64,000 bases of DNA, taken from the NCBI GenBank assembly GCA_031472005.1, contig PZJY01000008.1, positions 2,542,001 through 2,606,000 on the forward strand, read 5' to 3'. How positions within the stretch are numbered: the stretch's first letter is position 1; the number at the start of each line of letters is the position of its first letter. The notes under the pieces are model-generated. The model worked only from the letters and a program-made list of their open reading frames with translations. It was not told the DNA's origin and ran no database searches. Positions 32,675 to 43,121 of the stretch are shown one piece after another. The position numbers and the translations under genes were made by a program. The stretch comes from Tetracladium setigerum (lineage: Eukaryota; Ascomycota; Leotiomycetes; Helotiales).

Positions 32675-33764
32675 CTTTGCGGTCTTTTCGGGAGAGATAG
32701 AGAGGGATGGAGAGCCAGCAAAGAGGGCAGAATAGGGAGTACTTAAACCAAAATATCAAGAACATAAGGAAATATACTCCACCCATGCCATGCACATGCT
32801 AGAGTGCAGCTCAGCCAATAGCAGGCGACCTACCTCATATCCCGCGAGGCTTAACTTTGGTTAATTAGATGCCGGGGCGTCCTGCTTGATCCAGTCGTTG
32901 GGCGTTCGTCCTGTACTGTACTGTACCTGGCTGGCTACCCAGGTTCGGAAGGTCGAAATGAACGGCTATGATGCCTATCGCATGGTGCAGGCTCACCAGG
33001 GCTGATCGGAGCTGATGGATAGTGAGGATAGCTAGTAGCCATGGCAGAGAGGGGCGATCTCCTATCAACGGAGTGGACCAGGATGGCTCCCTGAGTCGGA
33101 CAAGGCCGCAACAACAGATCTCTCGCGGCTGAGATGGGATGATGGAATTCCTCTCGTGTATTGTGGTAATTAAGGAAGTTGGTTGTAGCTGCGAGTCCAC
33201 GGATCCAATCAAGCGTGTCACGTTTCTCCCACGACGTTGGAGGTCGGTGGGAGCTTTTACCTAACGAATTCCTCGTCGTCTCCATGAGTCCCTGGCTTCT
33301 CCAGGTCCTCGGCCGCTTGCTGTGAGGTACCACGACACGTGCCGAGAGTGACATCGTGATGGGAGCCGTTCCCCCATCAAGGACGCGGGGCATCTGGCCA
33401 CAAACGGCATGGGCGCCTTCCCCACAACTTAAACGCCACAGTCTAGCGCCGCATCAGGAAGGTACGAACTCCTTATCCTCCTTGGCAGGCCTTGGCATAG
33501 AATGACAGGGCAGCTCGGCCACGGGATGTGCATCTTGGCAACAAGCAGCATCTTGGCAAGATGCAAGGCTCCGAGGTCATTGATGATCGTCAAAAAATTA
33601 TCATCATTGAGTTGCACATTGATATATGTCACACCTGCCGTCATGTCTCCCTGCATTCCCTCTTCCCTTTCAATTGAACGTATGCTCAATCTCACTCTCT
33701 CCAGCGTCAGTCAACTTCTGCCGGAGATACCACATCAATACCTCCCATTGATCCTCTGCGCACC
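32675..33764. promoter_or_regulatory. Shared 1.1-kb promoter of nuclease and 5'-nucleotidase with PHO-type E-boxes
   Basis: The region between two divergent genes holds a perfect CACGTG at 33336-33341 and a CACGTT at 33219-33224. These are the sites known to bind Pho4/NUC-1-type bHLH regulators in phosphate starvation. The sequence between 32830 and 33480 is more GC-rich than nearby spacers. Phosphate control is inferred, not shown; a 152-codon minus-strand frame here (32935-33393) lacks any domain. Confidence 0.45.
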
Positions 33765-35812
33765 ATGAAATACTATGCCAACAGCCTTGTGGCTGCAGCT
33801 CTCTCGTTAGCAGCTGTCAGCAATGCCGAAGATGTGTTGTACAGCAAGAGAGCGCTTGAAAAGCGTTTCATAGATGCGCAAGGAAACTACAATATGTGTA
33901 AGCTTCCAAATACCAACCAGCTTGAATCAAGTCTGTTCTATATTTTGATATTCAGCCTGCTCACTGCACTATCCTCACAGCCTTCTACCATATCAATGAT
34001 GTCCACGCACATTTGGCCGAGTTCCGCTCGACTGGTGTCGAGTGCCCCGACCCAGGACGAGGCTGTTTTGGAGGTTACGCTCGGGTGAAGTCTGTCATCG
34101 ACGCCACCAGACCAACCCACAACGACAGCCTGTTCCTGAATGTGGGGGATGAGTTCCAGGGCACCCTCTACTACTCCTTCTACGGAGGCGAGAAGATCGC
34201 AGAGACCCTCAACCAACTTGGTTTCGACGGTATGACTCTCGGTAACCACGAATTTGACGGCGGAGACGACAAACTTGGGGCCTTCCTTGCCAATTTGACC
34301 AACATCCCCATCATCTCCGCTAACATCCAATCCAATCATACCGTCCTCAATGCCACCATCAAGCCATACCACATCTACGAGCAGTACGGATTGGCCGTCA
34401 TTGGAGTCACTACCCCTGAGACCCCATCCATCTCTTCTCCCGGAAAGGGAACGACTTTCAGCGACCCAGTAAAGGCCGTACAAGACACTATTGAGCACAT
34501 CAAGCGTACAACTAACATCACCCGTATTGCTGCTATTACCCACATTGGTTATGAGGAGGACAAGAAGCTTGCCGAGGAAACCACTGGTCTTCACTTAATT
34601 ATGGGAGGACACAGTCACACTTTGTTGGGTGATATGGAAGGTGCCTCGGGCAAGTATCCAACCATCGTTGAGAACAAGAATGGAGATGAAGTTTTCATTG
34701 TCACTGCGTAAGTTCTTTCCATAAGCTCTTTCCATAAGTGCAATTAAACTGAATCTGAGCTAACACTTTCTAGATACCGTAAGTATCATTCTTATTCAAG
34801 ACCGACTTCACACTAATATAAAACAGGTTGGGGAGAATACCTTGGATACATTGATGTTACCTACGACCCAGCTGGCAAGATCCTCGCTTACCACGGAGCA
34901 CCAATTCACTTGACCAACGCCACTGCCGCTGACCCTGAGCTCAAGGCCGAAATCGAGGGATGGGCTGAGCCATTCAAGGTTTTCGCATCCGAAGTTCTCG
35001 GACAGTCAAATGTAGAGCTCGACCAAACTCTCTGCCGAAACCAAGAGTGTGTCCTCGGAAACTTCATGGCCGACGCAATGCTCGCATACCGTCTCAACCA
35101 ATCCGACACCGCCGACTTTGCCCTCATCAACAGTGGTGGTATTCGCGCAACCATTGACGCCGGACCAATTACCCGTGGTCAAGTCTTGACATCTTTTCCA
35201 TTCGGCAACTCCATCGTTGAGATTGAAATCGACGGAGAAGAGCTCTGGAAGACTCTCGAAGGTGTCTACTCTGCCTTCAATCAGTACAATCAGAAGGTCG
35301 TCACCTCCAAGATTCAAATTTCGAAGAATATCAATATTACCTGGGACTCAGCTGCTGCAAATGGCACTAAGTTGCAGAGCGTGTCGATTGCCGGTGCACC
35401 ATTGGACAGAGCTTCCAAGTACAACATCGTGACTCTGGATTTCTTGGCTGGTGGTATGTATCCACCCACCCTCACCAAAACAAAACAAATGACTAATTGA
35501 AAATTTAAAGGTGGTGACAATATCTTCCAGAAAAAGACCAACTTGATCACCCTCGACACTCAAGATCAAGTTCTCGTCGGCTACATCGCCTCTCAATCCC
35601 CAGTCAACATCGGCATCGAGGGACGTATCGTCAACCTCAACGGCACCTCGCCAAGCGCCACCGCATCTGGCACTGGATCGTCAACTACTCCAACTCCAAG
35701 TGCGACATCTACCCCAGGGGCTGGTTCCCGGGCGGCTGCTACCGTCAGCACTGTTTACGCTGTTGGCTTGGCGGTTGTTGTGATCTGTGCTGGAAGCATC
35801 GGCTGGCTGTAA
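33765..35812 (+). CDS. GPI-anchored 5'-nucleotidase, with a 5-nt micro-exon
   Basis: Exons 33765-33897, 33981-34707, 34774-34778 (5 nt), 34827-35453 and 35511-35812 total 1794 nt, 597 aa. The enzyme removes phosphate from nucleoside monophosphates at the cell surface. Signal peptide MKYYANSLVAAALSLAAVSNA; metallophosphatase motifs INDVHAHL, NVGDEFQGT, GNHEFDGG, ITHIGYEED and GGHSHT; then the nucleotide-binding domain (NFMADAML, NSGGIRA, FPFGNSI, TLDFLAGGGD). A Ser/Thr-rich stretch and a hydrophobic end (VYAVGLAVVVICAGSIGWL) form a GPI-attachment signal. The micro-exon supplies the Tyr of TAYRWGEYLGY. It pairs divergently with a secreted nuclease, suggesting extracellular nucleic-acid scavenging. 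Confidence 0.92.
34774..34778 (+). other. 5-nt micro-exon of the 5'-nucleotidase gene
   Basis: Lies between TCTAG and GTAAGT. Its five bases are needed to keep frame between the flanking exons and to make the conserved TAYRWGEYLG stretch. Confidence 0.75.
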
Positions 35813-36139
35813 AATGTGTGTGAATGATTTAATGACTTGTGTATTTTTTGAGTTTTTCTTTTTAAAAATGAATACCAGAGCTTGTTTGAGTAGCTAGATG
35901 AATGAATGTAATTGAGAGACAGGAGTCCTCTATGTATTAAGCAAAGCTTGAGCATTTCTCATCACCATTGGCCTGAGCTGTTGTCCTCCGCGAAATGATT
36001 CCATAATATCTGAAGCTAACATCGTCAATCCCCCAATCCCCTTCCGCCCCCAAAATACTTTTCCAGGCTATTCAACAACAAAAATGCACCATTTTCAGCC
36101 TGGGGTCAATTTTTGTGCGATTCCTCTTTCCGTGCTACT

Positions 36140-36545
36140 TTACTTCCATCGGCATAGAGTAAGACATCCACCACAGCCATTGCTGTCGCTGAACAAGCAA
36201 AACCAATATCTGCCATTCATTCGCACATTAGCAAAAAGTTTGGGACCAGTTTACAATAAAGGATGATCATCAATATTCAACGACATGATCGTAGAAAGAC
36301 ATGCAAGCTTACCTGGTACAGCTAGCTGAGGTACAACCGCAGCCGCCTGAGCAAAGCCAGCTGTTATCTCGACTCTGACGGCTTTCAAGATTCATATCAC
36401 GAGTAGTGACTTCAGTTTCAATGACCTGGACACCCTTCTCTGCAGCGTGGGCCAGCCACTGCTCTTCGGTAAGGGCGGGATCTGGTAGAGCAACGGCAAT
36501 GGCTGCGAGGGCTGCGAGAGCGGAGAGGGAGATGAAGATCTTCAT
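36140..36545 (-). CDS. Small secreted Cys-rich protein 1
   Basis: The start at 36545 opens a signal peptide (MKIFISLSALAALAAIAVAL) followed by an acidic pro-like segment (EEQWLAHAAEKGVQVIE) and an SRQSR site before a Cys-rich core. Read without splicing it ends at 36309 as 78 aa with four cysteines. A consensus donor (CAG|GTAAGC) lies at the very end, with a CTAAT branch-like site and a CAG acceptor. Splicing 36312-36210 gives exons 36545-36313 and 36209-36140, 100 aa with eight cysteines, in frame. I favour the spliced form. No family recognised; an effector, antimicrobial peptide or modified-peptide precursor are options. A UstYa-like gene is 1.4 kb away, divergently transcribed. Confidence 0.6.
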
Positions 36546-36839
36546 TTCGAAAGGTGATTTTTGTGGAAGGATGGAGTGAGCAGGTGGTTTTGGAAGAGAA
36601 TCTGAAGGTTTGATAAATGATGTCCTTCTGAGTAAGGCTGTGTTGACAAATGGTCGAAGTGAATGAAGCAAGGTACTTATATATCTTTTTTCGACTGTAT
36701 ATTCAAAAAGAAGATAGAAAACATTGTCTTGGCATTATCGCGGTTTCCTCGAGATCCTCAGGAATCTGTTATTTAGCCTATTACTTCCTAGATCACGATG
36801 TACGTCTACAAATAATAGAGGTTGATCATATGTGGCCAA

Positions 36840-37580
36840 GTCTCATTATCCTATACAACCGCAGTATGTTGGTTTTTCATTCTCGGTCGTGTCTTGAAGA
36901 GGAAGGCGAGCGAAGATCATCGTAGCACTATTTCATTGAAAAGGAGACACTCTAGAATCTCTATTCACCCCATTGGTTCCGAAGTCACACTGTGCTGCTA
37001 CTAATCAAGAAGAATTGAGAATATTTCAAAAGGTCTTATTACCCTACATAACCGTAGCATGTTGGTTGATCTTCTGTTTTCTCGGCTATGTCCTTAAGAG
37101 GAAAGTAGTACTATGCGGCAGTACCAGACGCACAAAGATGTATAGAAAAGTGGTTGGAATGTTGGAATTGTCAAAGGTGGTAACATAGGTTGATTGGAGG
37201 GCTTAATCCCTGATAAGTAAAGTAGGTGGGAGTTGTGCATATGTGTTGGGAAATGAAGTTATTATACGACGTGCAGCCAGGCTCCAGCCAAGCTCTATCA
37301 TTGCAGAAAACCTGCTGATACATGACCAGGAAGACAAGACACACAGGAGTTATTCAATCTATTGCTTTTTGTAATTTGGAGCAAAATATGAAGGTATTGT
37401 TGCATTCTAGTCGTGATATCCTTGAATCTCGATTTAGTTTATTGGTTGCGAGATTCATTGCGCGATTCTACGATAGAAGGCCTATAAAAGTCTTAATCAT
37501 GCATTGATAAGTCCTTCTACTATTTATTACTGCAGTAAACCGGTTATTCATGCTTAGTTTCATCTTCAAGAGGAAGAGAG
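36840..37580 (+). repeat. Three diverged copies of a ~70-bp segment
   Basis: Copies at about 36840-36910, 37033-37107 and 37511-37580 are alignable. In one frame they would read as a hydrophobic stretch ending in a basic KRK motif (VSLSYTTAVCWFFILG..LKRK; VLLPYITVACWLIFCF..LKRK; VLLLFITAVNRLFMLS..FKRK). No start, splice or stop context makes them a gene, so they look like relics of a duplicated exon or a small repeat family. Confidence 0.5.
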
Positions 37581-37742
37581 CAAAAATATTAGTGATTAGC
37601 TCCCGATATTGCCGAATCAAACTGCCGTCCCCTTTTACCCTTTGTTCTATGTTTGTCAAGCTGCATAATATAAAACCGCTGCAGAACATTGGTTGTTAGA
37701 CTTGCCTATTGACTAAGCGCGCTTGGAGCTATTCATTTTGGT

Positions 37743-37771
37743 TCTTCTTCTTCTTCTTCTTCTTCTTCTTC
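37743..37771 (+). repeat. (TTC)n microsatellite
   Basis: About nine TTC units 130 bp upstream of the UstYa-like start; a possible promoter-length polymorphism. Confidence 0.9.
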
Positions 37772-37903
37772 TCTAGGTGTACACTTTTGCAGATGCGAGA
37801 TTGGAATCGCGATTTCTTGTAAATTTTTGTTAGTGCTCATTGAGTACCACGCCGAAATTCTTTCATCCAGATCTTCTCTACATTCTCTGCGCACTCTTTC
37901 GAC

Positions 37904-38928
37904 ATGTCAGAAAGCGATTTTCACAGTTCTTTCGAGAAAGATGAAAGCTCCGTTGAGCTCCTGCACTCCCGCTCCAAGACCATGGAGGGCAACACGATCA
38001 AAGCACAAAGCAGAAAAGTTAACATTGCTCTCGGTGCCTTTGCTGTCATGAATGCACTTTGGACCCTGGGAATTATCATATTCTCCATCCATCGACCGGT
38101 CTCAATTGAGATTTTTGGGCCTTTTCCATCCTGTTAGTATTATATTGTACTCTCATTATGTCTTACGGCCCTCTAATAGAGATAGCATCGCTATTCAATC
38201 TCATCGACTTGAAACAGAGCGTTCGGACCACAAGCGGAACGCTTCACGACGATGGCAGCATTTTCCGGCGGGGCCCATCCGAAGAAGTGGATGCGGCATG
38301 GTCACAAGTAGCGTTGGATGGCTACGAGTTGATCAACATTACCCGCGCTGACATTATCGCATCTGGGAAAGATCCTACGACATGCGTTCGTTGGGACCAA
38401 TCTATTGATGCGTTTCCAGCGCAGATTGAGTTTTCTCATAAAATCCATTGTCTCAACGTAGTGCGAAAGGAGATCTGGGGTGACCATTACTTTGGCCCTC
38501 TCAGTATAAGGGCCGATGATGATGCTGTCGCTAGGGGCGATTACGATGCTGATACCGATGAAGGACTCTTCGAGGGCGAGAACAGTGATAAGCAATCGAT
38601 CAAGGGAATGAGACGTGTCCATCGTCAGCATACAATGCATTGTTTGCATATCCTTCTTCAAGATCTGATGTGTAATGTGGATGTCGGGATCATCACACAC
38701 AACTGGATTCTTGACAAGTCTGTTGATGGGCCACATGCTTTTGCCGACTTCAGTACTGTGGCTCAGTGCCGAAACTTTGATGTTGCTGCAAAATGGGTCA
38801 GAGAAAATGCTGTTGATGATGGAGAAGGGAAGTTCGCGAGGCTTAGAGGTCCACCAGGTGTTCAGGTGATTGATTCAGAGGATAGCTATGGTCCTGGTAA
38901 AGTTCGTGAGCATGCTTCCAAGACTTAG
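37904..38928 (+). CDS. UstYa-like DUF3328 membrane oxidase
   Basis: Exons 37904-38132 and 38186-38928 give 323 aa. A short Ser/Glu-rich tail precedes a membrane helix (NIALGAFAVMNALWTLGIIIF), then the lumenal domain with GPSEEVDAAW, the first HxxHC motif (HKIHCLNVVRK) and the second (HTMHCLHILLQ). Paired HxxHC motifs define the UstYa family, whose members catalyse oxidative cyclisation of ribosomal peptides such as ustiloxin and of cyclochlorotine-type peptides. The first acceptor candidate (38179) would create a stop; using 38185 keeps frame. A second HxxHC protein lies downstream and two small secreted Cys-rich proteins flank the pair. The family call is firm; the substrate is unknown. Confidence 0.87.
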
Positions 38929-39447
38929 TCTTCACTCTTTTGTGTAATCTCAATCCTTGATCTTTTCTGTCAGTATTGCCTAGGTCTAAATTAACAAGAG
39001 ATGGTAAAACAAATTGTCGGCAATTTGAAAGTGAAAATATCTCTCTTGATAGACTAAAGTTTGAACCTATTTCTTTCCCCTTCGTTTAACTTTCAACATG
39101 TATAATTTTTTGAAATTCCTAAGTCGTTGATATTCAATTTATTGCCGCTTAACCTTCTCAATATAGAATCAGAAAAGATTGATTATACTTGAAAAAAATA
39201 TAGAGTCAAACAACAAAAGATTTAATTTGTAATCAAACGAATCTATTCTCGCAAACAGAAGCCTGTGAACAAGCGAGACATACCCCTTCGAGATCAACTG
39301 TGGTCAAATCCACGAGGCAGCTCAAACGAGAATTCAAGCCCTCACAACTGTGCACTACTTCCTCGCCCAACATCCAATGTCTCCTAGATTGATCCTAGTG
39401 CTATTTGTGGGCAAACCTGGCAACTGATCCGAGATGTCCAACAGAAA
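38929..39447. other. Convergent 3' flanks, AT-rich
   Basis: Between the two HxxHC genes, which point toward each other. Nothing else seen. Confidence 0.5.
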
Positions 39448-40160
39448 TTACGCACAATGTTCCGTATGATGCGGATTCCCACTAAGAGCATCGATCGCAT
39501 CTGCATCCTCAAACATCAACTTGAACTGCCGCCGTCATAGCCAACACAGTGATTGATATGATCCCGCTCCGACGTAAAATACACCCCAATATCGCCCATC
39601 TTCTCAGGCGCAATCTTCTGCGTCAGCTCTTGATCACTGTAGGCTGTCCACGATTTGTCGTCCAGATATTGGTCTACCGCTTCAGTATTGAAACATTGTG
39701 GGCGAATCCAGGCGTTTAGTTTGACGTCATATTTGCAACCGAGTTGTTTTGCTTGCGATGAAGATTTACCACAGGTTAATAATGTCATGCCTGACGTTAT
39801 GTTGTGTTTTTGGCCTTGGAAACTGTGCGGATGGTGATTTGTTGAGAAGGAGATTGTTGTGAGACTGGAGAGAATGATCACAGCCCAGAGTGCCGATGTG
39901 GTGATGAATACTGATATTGTGTGGGACAGTATTGTTGAGTTTGAAGTGAGTGACTGCTGACGGGCAAAACAACCACGTTCGTGGCTATCGTCGACCGAAT
40001 CCTCTCTTGTCTGGTTCTGAGAGTCAGAGAAACCATCGTCTGAGTCCGAGTGTTCTAAAAAGAACTGGTGTTCTAAAAAGAACTGGTGTTCTAAAAAGAA
40101 CTGGTGTTCTAAAAAGAACTGGTGTTCTAAAAGGAACTGGTGTTCTGCTTTTGATGTCAT
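39448..40160 (-). CDS. Second HxxHC membrane protein, associated with UstYa-type loci (one apparent frame break)
   Basis: Reads from 40160 on the minus strand. The cytosolic N-terminus has five tandem hexapeptide repeats (EHQFFL), then an acidic Ser-rich segment, one membrane helix (ISVFITTSALWAVIILSSL) and a lumenal domain with CGKSSSQAKQLGCKYD, WIRPQCF, SWTAYSD and HINHC. This pattern (two Cys, a Trp-rich middle and a terminal HxxHC) matches small membrane proteins often found beside UstYa genes; their role is not established. The frame changes near 39533. The continuing frame carries a further His/Cys motif and stops at 39450, so the gene is either missing one base in the assembly or ends early at about 39516. 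Either way the first HxxHC is intact. Confidence 0.7.
40051..40146 (-). repeat. 18-bp coding minisatellite, five copies
   Basis: Near-identical units of TGTTCTAAAAAGAACTGG, the last with one substitution, encode the EHQFFL repeats at the N-terminus of the second HxxHC protein. Each unit contains TTCTAAAAAGAA, an imperfect palindrome. Copy number probably varies between strains. Confidence 0.93.
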
Positions 40161-40970
40161 AGTTGCAAGTTTGGGTTTGATTTGCAGTATTCATGAAAGA
40201 AAAAATGGGTTGCATTTCGAATTTCGATGCAAAGGAATAGATTGGCAAATAGAGAAAGGGAAAGAGAAGGAGGAAGGTTTATGAACGCAAATGTATGGCA
40301 TATCTCTCCATCTGAGCAGGTCAGAATGGCCCCTAGTTACCAAGAACAAGTCGTGTCTAGGTCTTTCACCTCGGTCTCAGCCTTTGAGAGTCGATGCAAC
40401 ACGATGACAATCAGCCTTCTTTCTTTTTCAGGTGCCAAGGTGATCCTCCTCCATGCCAAGGCATTCCTTCCCGCGCCAAAATATACATTGGGAGGAAGGT
40501 AAGAATCTCGTTTATTACTTGGCATGTATAGCCTGACATTACCTTCACAAGAGGTCGTGATTCAAGTGAAATTTTACTCCGTGAAAGCACTCAGCTCGTG
40601 TCCTACAAGGAGAAGATTTAGGCGTCAGCGTAGCATGTCGGCCTCTCCCTTTAATGAGAAAGATGTTTTCTAAACTGGACATTAGTTTAAATCGGGAAGG
40701 AGAGAGCTCAAGCTAGGTAAACAGCGTTCAGTGAATGAAGAATTGTTCCCGCTCAGCTTGTCAGCAACTACATCATCTATCTACTTAGATAGATTGGGAA
40801 TCAGAAAGCTGTTAAAAACTCTATAAAGAAGGTCCTGTCCTCGACATTTTGAACCTCACCTCACCATCAACCAGTACCCATCATCTTTCACCAACACCTC
40901 TTCAGCAACAAACCTTCTTCAAGAAACCACTTCATCCAAATCAAAACACAACAAACCTCAATCTGGAACC
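40161..40970. other. Divergent promoter between the second HxxHC gene and small secreted protein 2
   Basis: About 810 bp with no supported gene. A TATAAA-like box (40820-40826) precedes the long CA-rich leader of the secreted-protein gene. Confidence 0.45.
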
Positions 40971-41290
40971 ATGCAATTCTCAAACTTCCTCATCGCCTCC
41001 CTCGCCGTCTTCACTGGACTGGCTCAAGGTGTATCCGCTGGAATAGCTCCTAAGAGTAACCACGTAAGTCATGACAGACCCCTCCTAGATAGGAAGATAC
41101 TTATCAATACGCACACGTTCAGTTCCTTCAACGCCGTGGAGATGGCTTGTTTGAAAGAGACCGCTGTTCTATTGCTCGTTGCACCAAGCGTGCTGACTGC
41201 GAGGCTCGCGGATGTGACACCGGATGCGCTGGAAAATATTGCCATCCCAACTTTGGCGCTATTCCCTGCCGTGGATGTACTCTTGAGTAG
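40971..41290 (+). CDS. Small secreted Cys-rich protein 2
   Basis: Exons 40971-41063 and 41123-41290 (59-bp intron, consensus GTAAGT..CAG) encode 86 aa. A signal peptide (MQFSNFLIASLAVFTGLAQG) is followed by a short pro-segment with a dibasic QRR site that a Kex2-type protease could cut, then a core with eight cysteines spaced C-x4-C-x5-C-x4-C-x3-C-x4-C-x8-C-x2-C. The unspliced reading has few cysteines, so splicing is well supported. The pattern does not match hydrophobins or CFEM domains. Likely a secreted effector-like or antimicrobial-like peptide. It is the second eight-Cys secreted protein in this 5-kb block. Confidence 0.7.
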
Positions 41291-41670
41291 AGCGGAGGAG
41301 CAATTTCAACGTAGCAAAATTCAATTGTGATGGATGGAGTGGATGGGACGAACTGGGTAGAGAAAAACAAGCTAGTTGGATGAGGTTGAAAGTTTCAGTT
41401 TTTGATTCTACTCAACGTGTCTGTGGAAGTTGCTTAATTCTGCTGCTTTTCTTCATTTTGTTTGTAGCTTTGAACAGGTTCTTTCGCAAAAATACACAGT
41501 CACTTCCGCGAAATCTCAACCCAACCACGATTCATTCATACTGTATCTGTTTTTAGCTTTAGTCCTCGAGCTTCTGCGGACTGATTTCCTGGTGTCTATA
41601 CACATTGAGTTTCTCATTCTTCCAAGAATAACCCAATCTGCAACCATAAATCCCCCGTATTGGATTCATA
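41291..41670. other. Convergent 3' flanks
   Basis: Between the secreted-protein gene and the polygalacturonase gene; no gene seen. Confidence 0.5.
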
Positions 41671-43121
41671 TCAACACGAGATCCCACTTGGCACATTCAA
41701 ACAGGCCGTTGACTTCTTTCCACCAGTCACTTTAACATTCGTCCACGACCAGTTTGTACAAGTTCCCACTCCGCACTCGATCAAAATTTGAGTCGCGCCG
41801 CTATCTACAGAACCAGTGACCCCACTAAGCTGGAAGTTGGTAATAGTAACTCCGTTGGTGGGAACGTGCTTTGTGCCACCGTAAGATTGATCGACGACTA
41901 TTTCAAGTAAAATCAGCGTATTGCCCGCAGAAGCGAGTTCAGGAGCAGAGTAAGGGAGGTTGGACCAAACACTGATGTGATTTCGGAAGCAGAGGAAGTA
42001 AGGCCGAACAAAAAGAGATCCAACAGACTTACTAATTCCATAAGAAGTTCCTCCGTTGATGGTGATATTCCGATAGTAAATATCAGAAACACTTGCCACG
42101 GCTCCGCTCACAGTCTTGATTCTCACGCTTTGCTGTTGTTTCTCCAGCACCGTATTCTCAAAAGTAACATTCCTGACCACCGCTGCATTGGGTACGGAAC
42201 CAATACTCAACCCATGACCTCCCGAGCAAAACCCGTTCGTCCAGTGAATATTTGTACCTGAATTAACATTCATGCAGTCATCTTGGTTCCACACCTTCAC
42301 ACCACTGAACCAGATGTAATCGGAATTGTTGATGTTGAAGCCGTCGGTGTTTTTGCCTTTTGCAGTACCGGCTGAGTCGTCAATAGTGACGTCTTTAACA
42401 GTGAGGCGAGTGACGCGGTTGAGTGAGAAGGAATTTTTGGGTGCGTTCTTGATGGTTATTCCTTGGATGATGGAATCGACGAGGTCGTTTGCTTTGAAGA
42501 ATTTAGGCTTGATCTTTCCACCGGATCCACCAAGGGAATCCCACCTGATTGTTGAAGTCAGTAATTTTGATGCATACGTCACGTTGATTGTTTGGAACTT
42601 ACCAGAGAGCACCTTGACCATCTAGGACGGATCCGGGGTCGCCTTTAATCGTGATCCTACGAAGTCTCTGTTAGTTGCACAATATTGACATGAAATCCTC
42701 ACGCGGGACACTTACTTATTCCCACTGACGGAAACAAGTGACCCTTCCCATTCCGAGTATCCCCATTTCGAAGTTCCTCTAAATATCACCTACTCAGTTC
42801 ATTAGCTCTTCGGCCACAAAATCAGTACAGACCATCTACGGAACATACAGTGGTTCCGTCATTGAGTTTCTCCAGATTAAGTGTCACCCCAGAAGGAACC
42901 GCAAGAGCGGAAAGTATAATGGTAGAACAGGATGTTTTTGATACTGATGCTGAGGAATGCCCATTTGAACCGCTGAAGGTGCAAGTTGTTGCTCTTTTGG
43001 CGATTGCATCTTGAAGATTTGGCGGGGCTGTCGGTTGAGGAGCTGCAATTGCAACTGGATTGGCCGAAACCCCAGTGACAGCCAGGAGACCAGCAAGAAG
43101 TGTAATCTTGGAGAACAGCAT
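41671..43121 (-). CDS. Endopolygalacturonase, GH28
   Basis: Exons 43121-42849, 42789-42716, 42656-42603, 42544-42033 and 41897-41671 give 379 aa, the usual size. It hydrolyses internal bonds of pectic polygalacturonan outside the cell. Signal peptide MLFSKITLLAGLLAVTGVSA, a KR site before the mature start, then the right-handed beta-helix with the four GH28 motifs: NTDGF, QDDC, GHGLSIGS and RIK. The three catalytic aspartates lie in NTDGF and QDDC. Six C-terminal Cys residues include TCTNWSW and the ending ISC. All exon phases agree, with no frame problem. It heads a run of wall-sugar genes on the same strand. Confidence 0.95.

Larger units (their letters stand above)
36546..37903. other. Intergenic with three diverged hydrophobic-coding repeats
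   Basis: No intact gene. It holds the three-copy repeat listed next, a TTC microsatellite, and the promoter between small secreted protein 1 and the UstYa-like gene. Confidence 0.5.

Noticed and set aside
32935..33393. 152-codon open frame on the minus strand in the shared promoter
   Set aside because: No domain, no start context, overlaps frames on the other strand; the GC-rich promoter explains it.
36140..40160. Calling the locus a ustiloxin-type dikaritin cluster
   Set aside because: No precursor with repeated Tyr-containing cores between KR sites is present, and no other pathway genes were recognised, so only a UstYa-type association is claimed.
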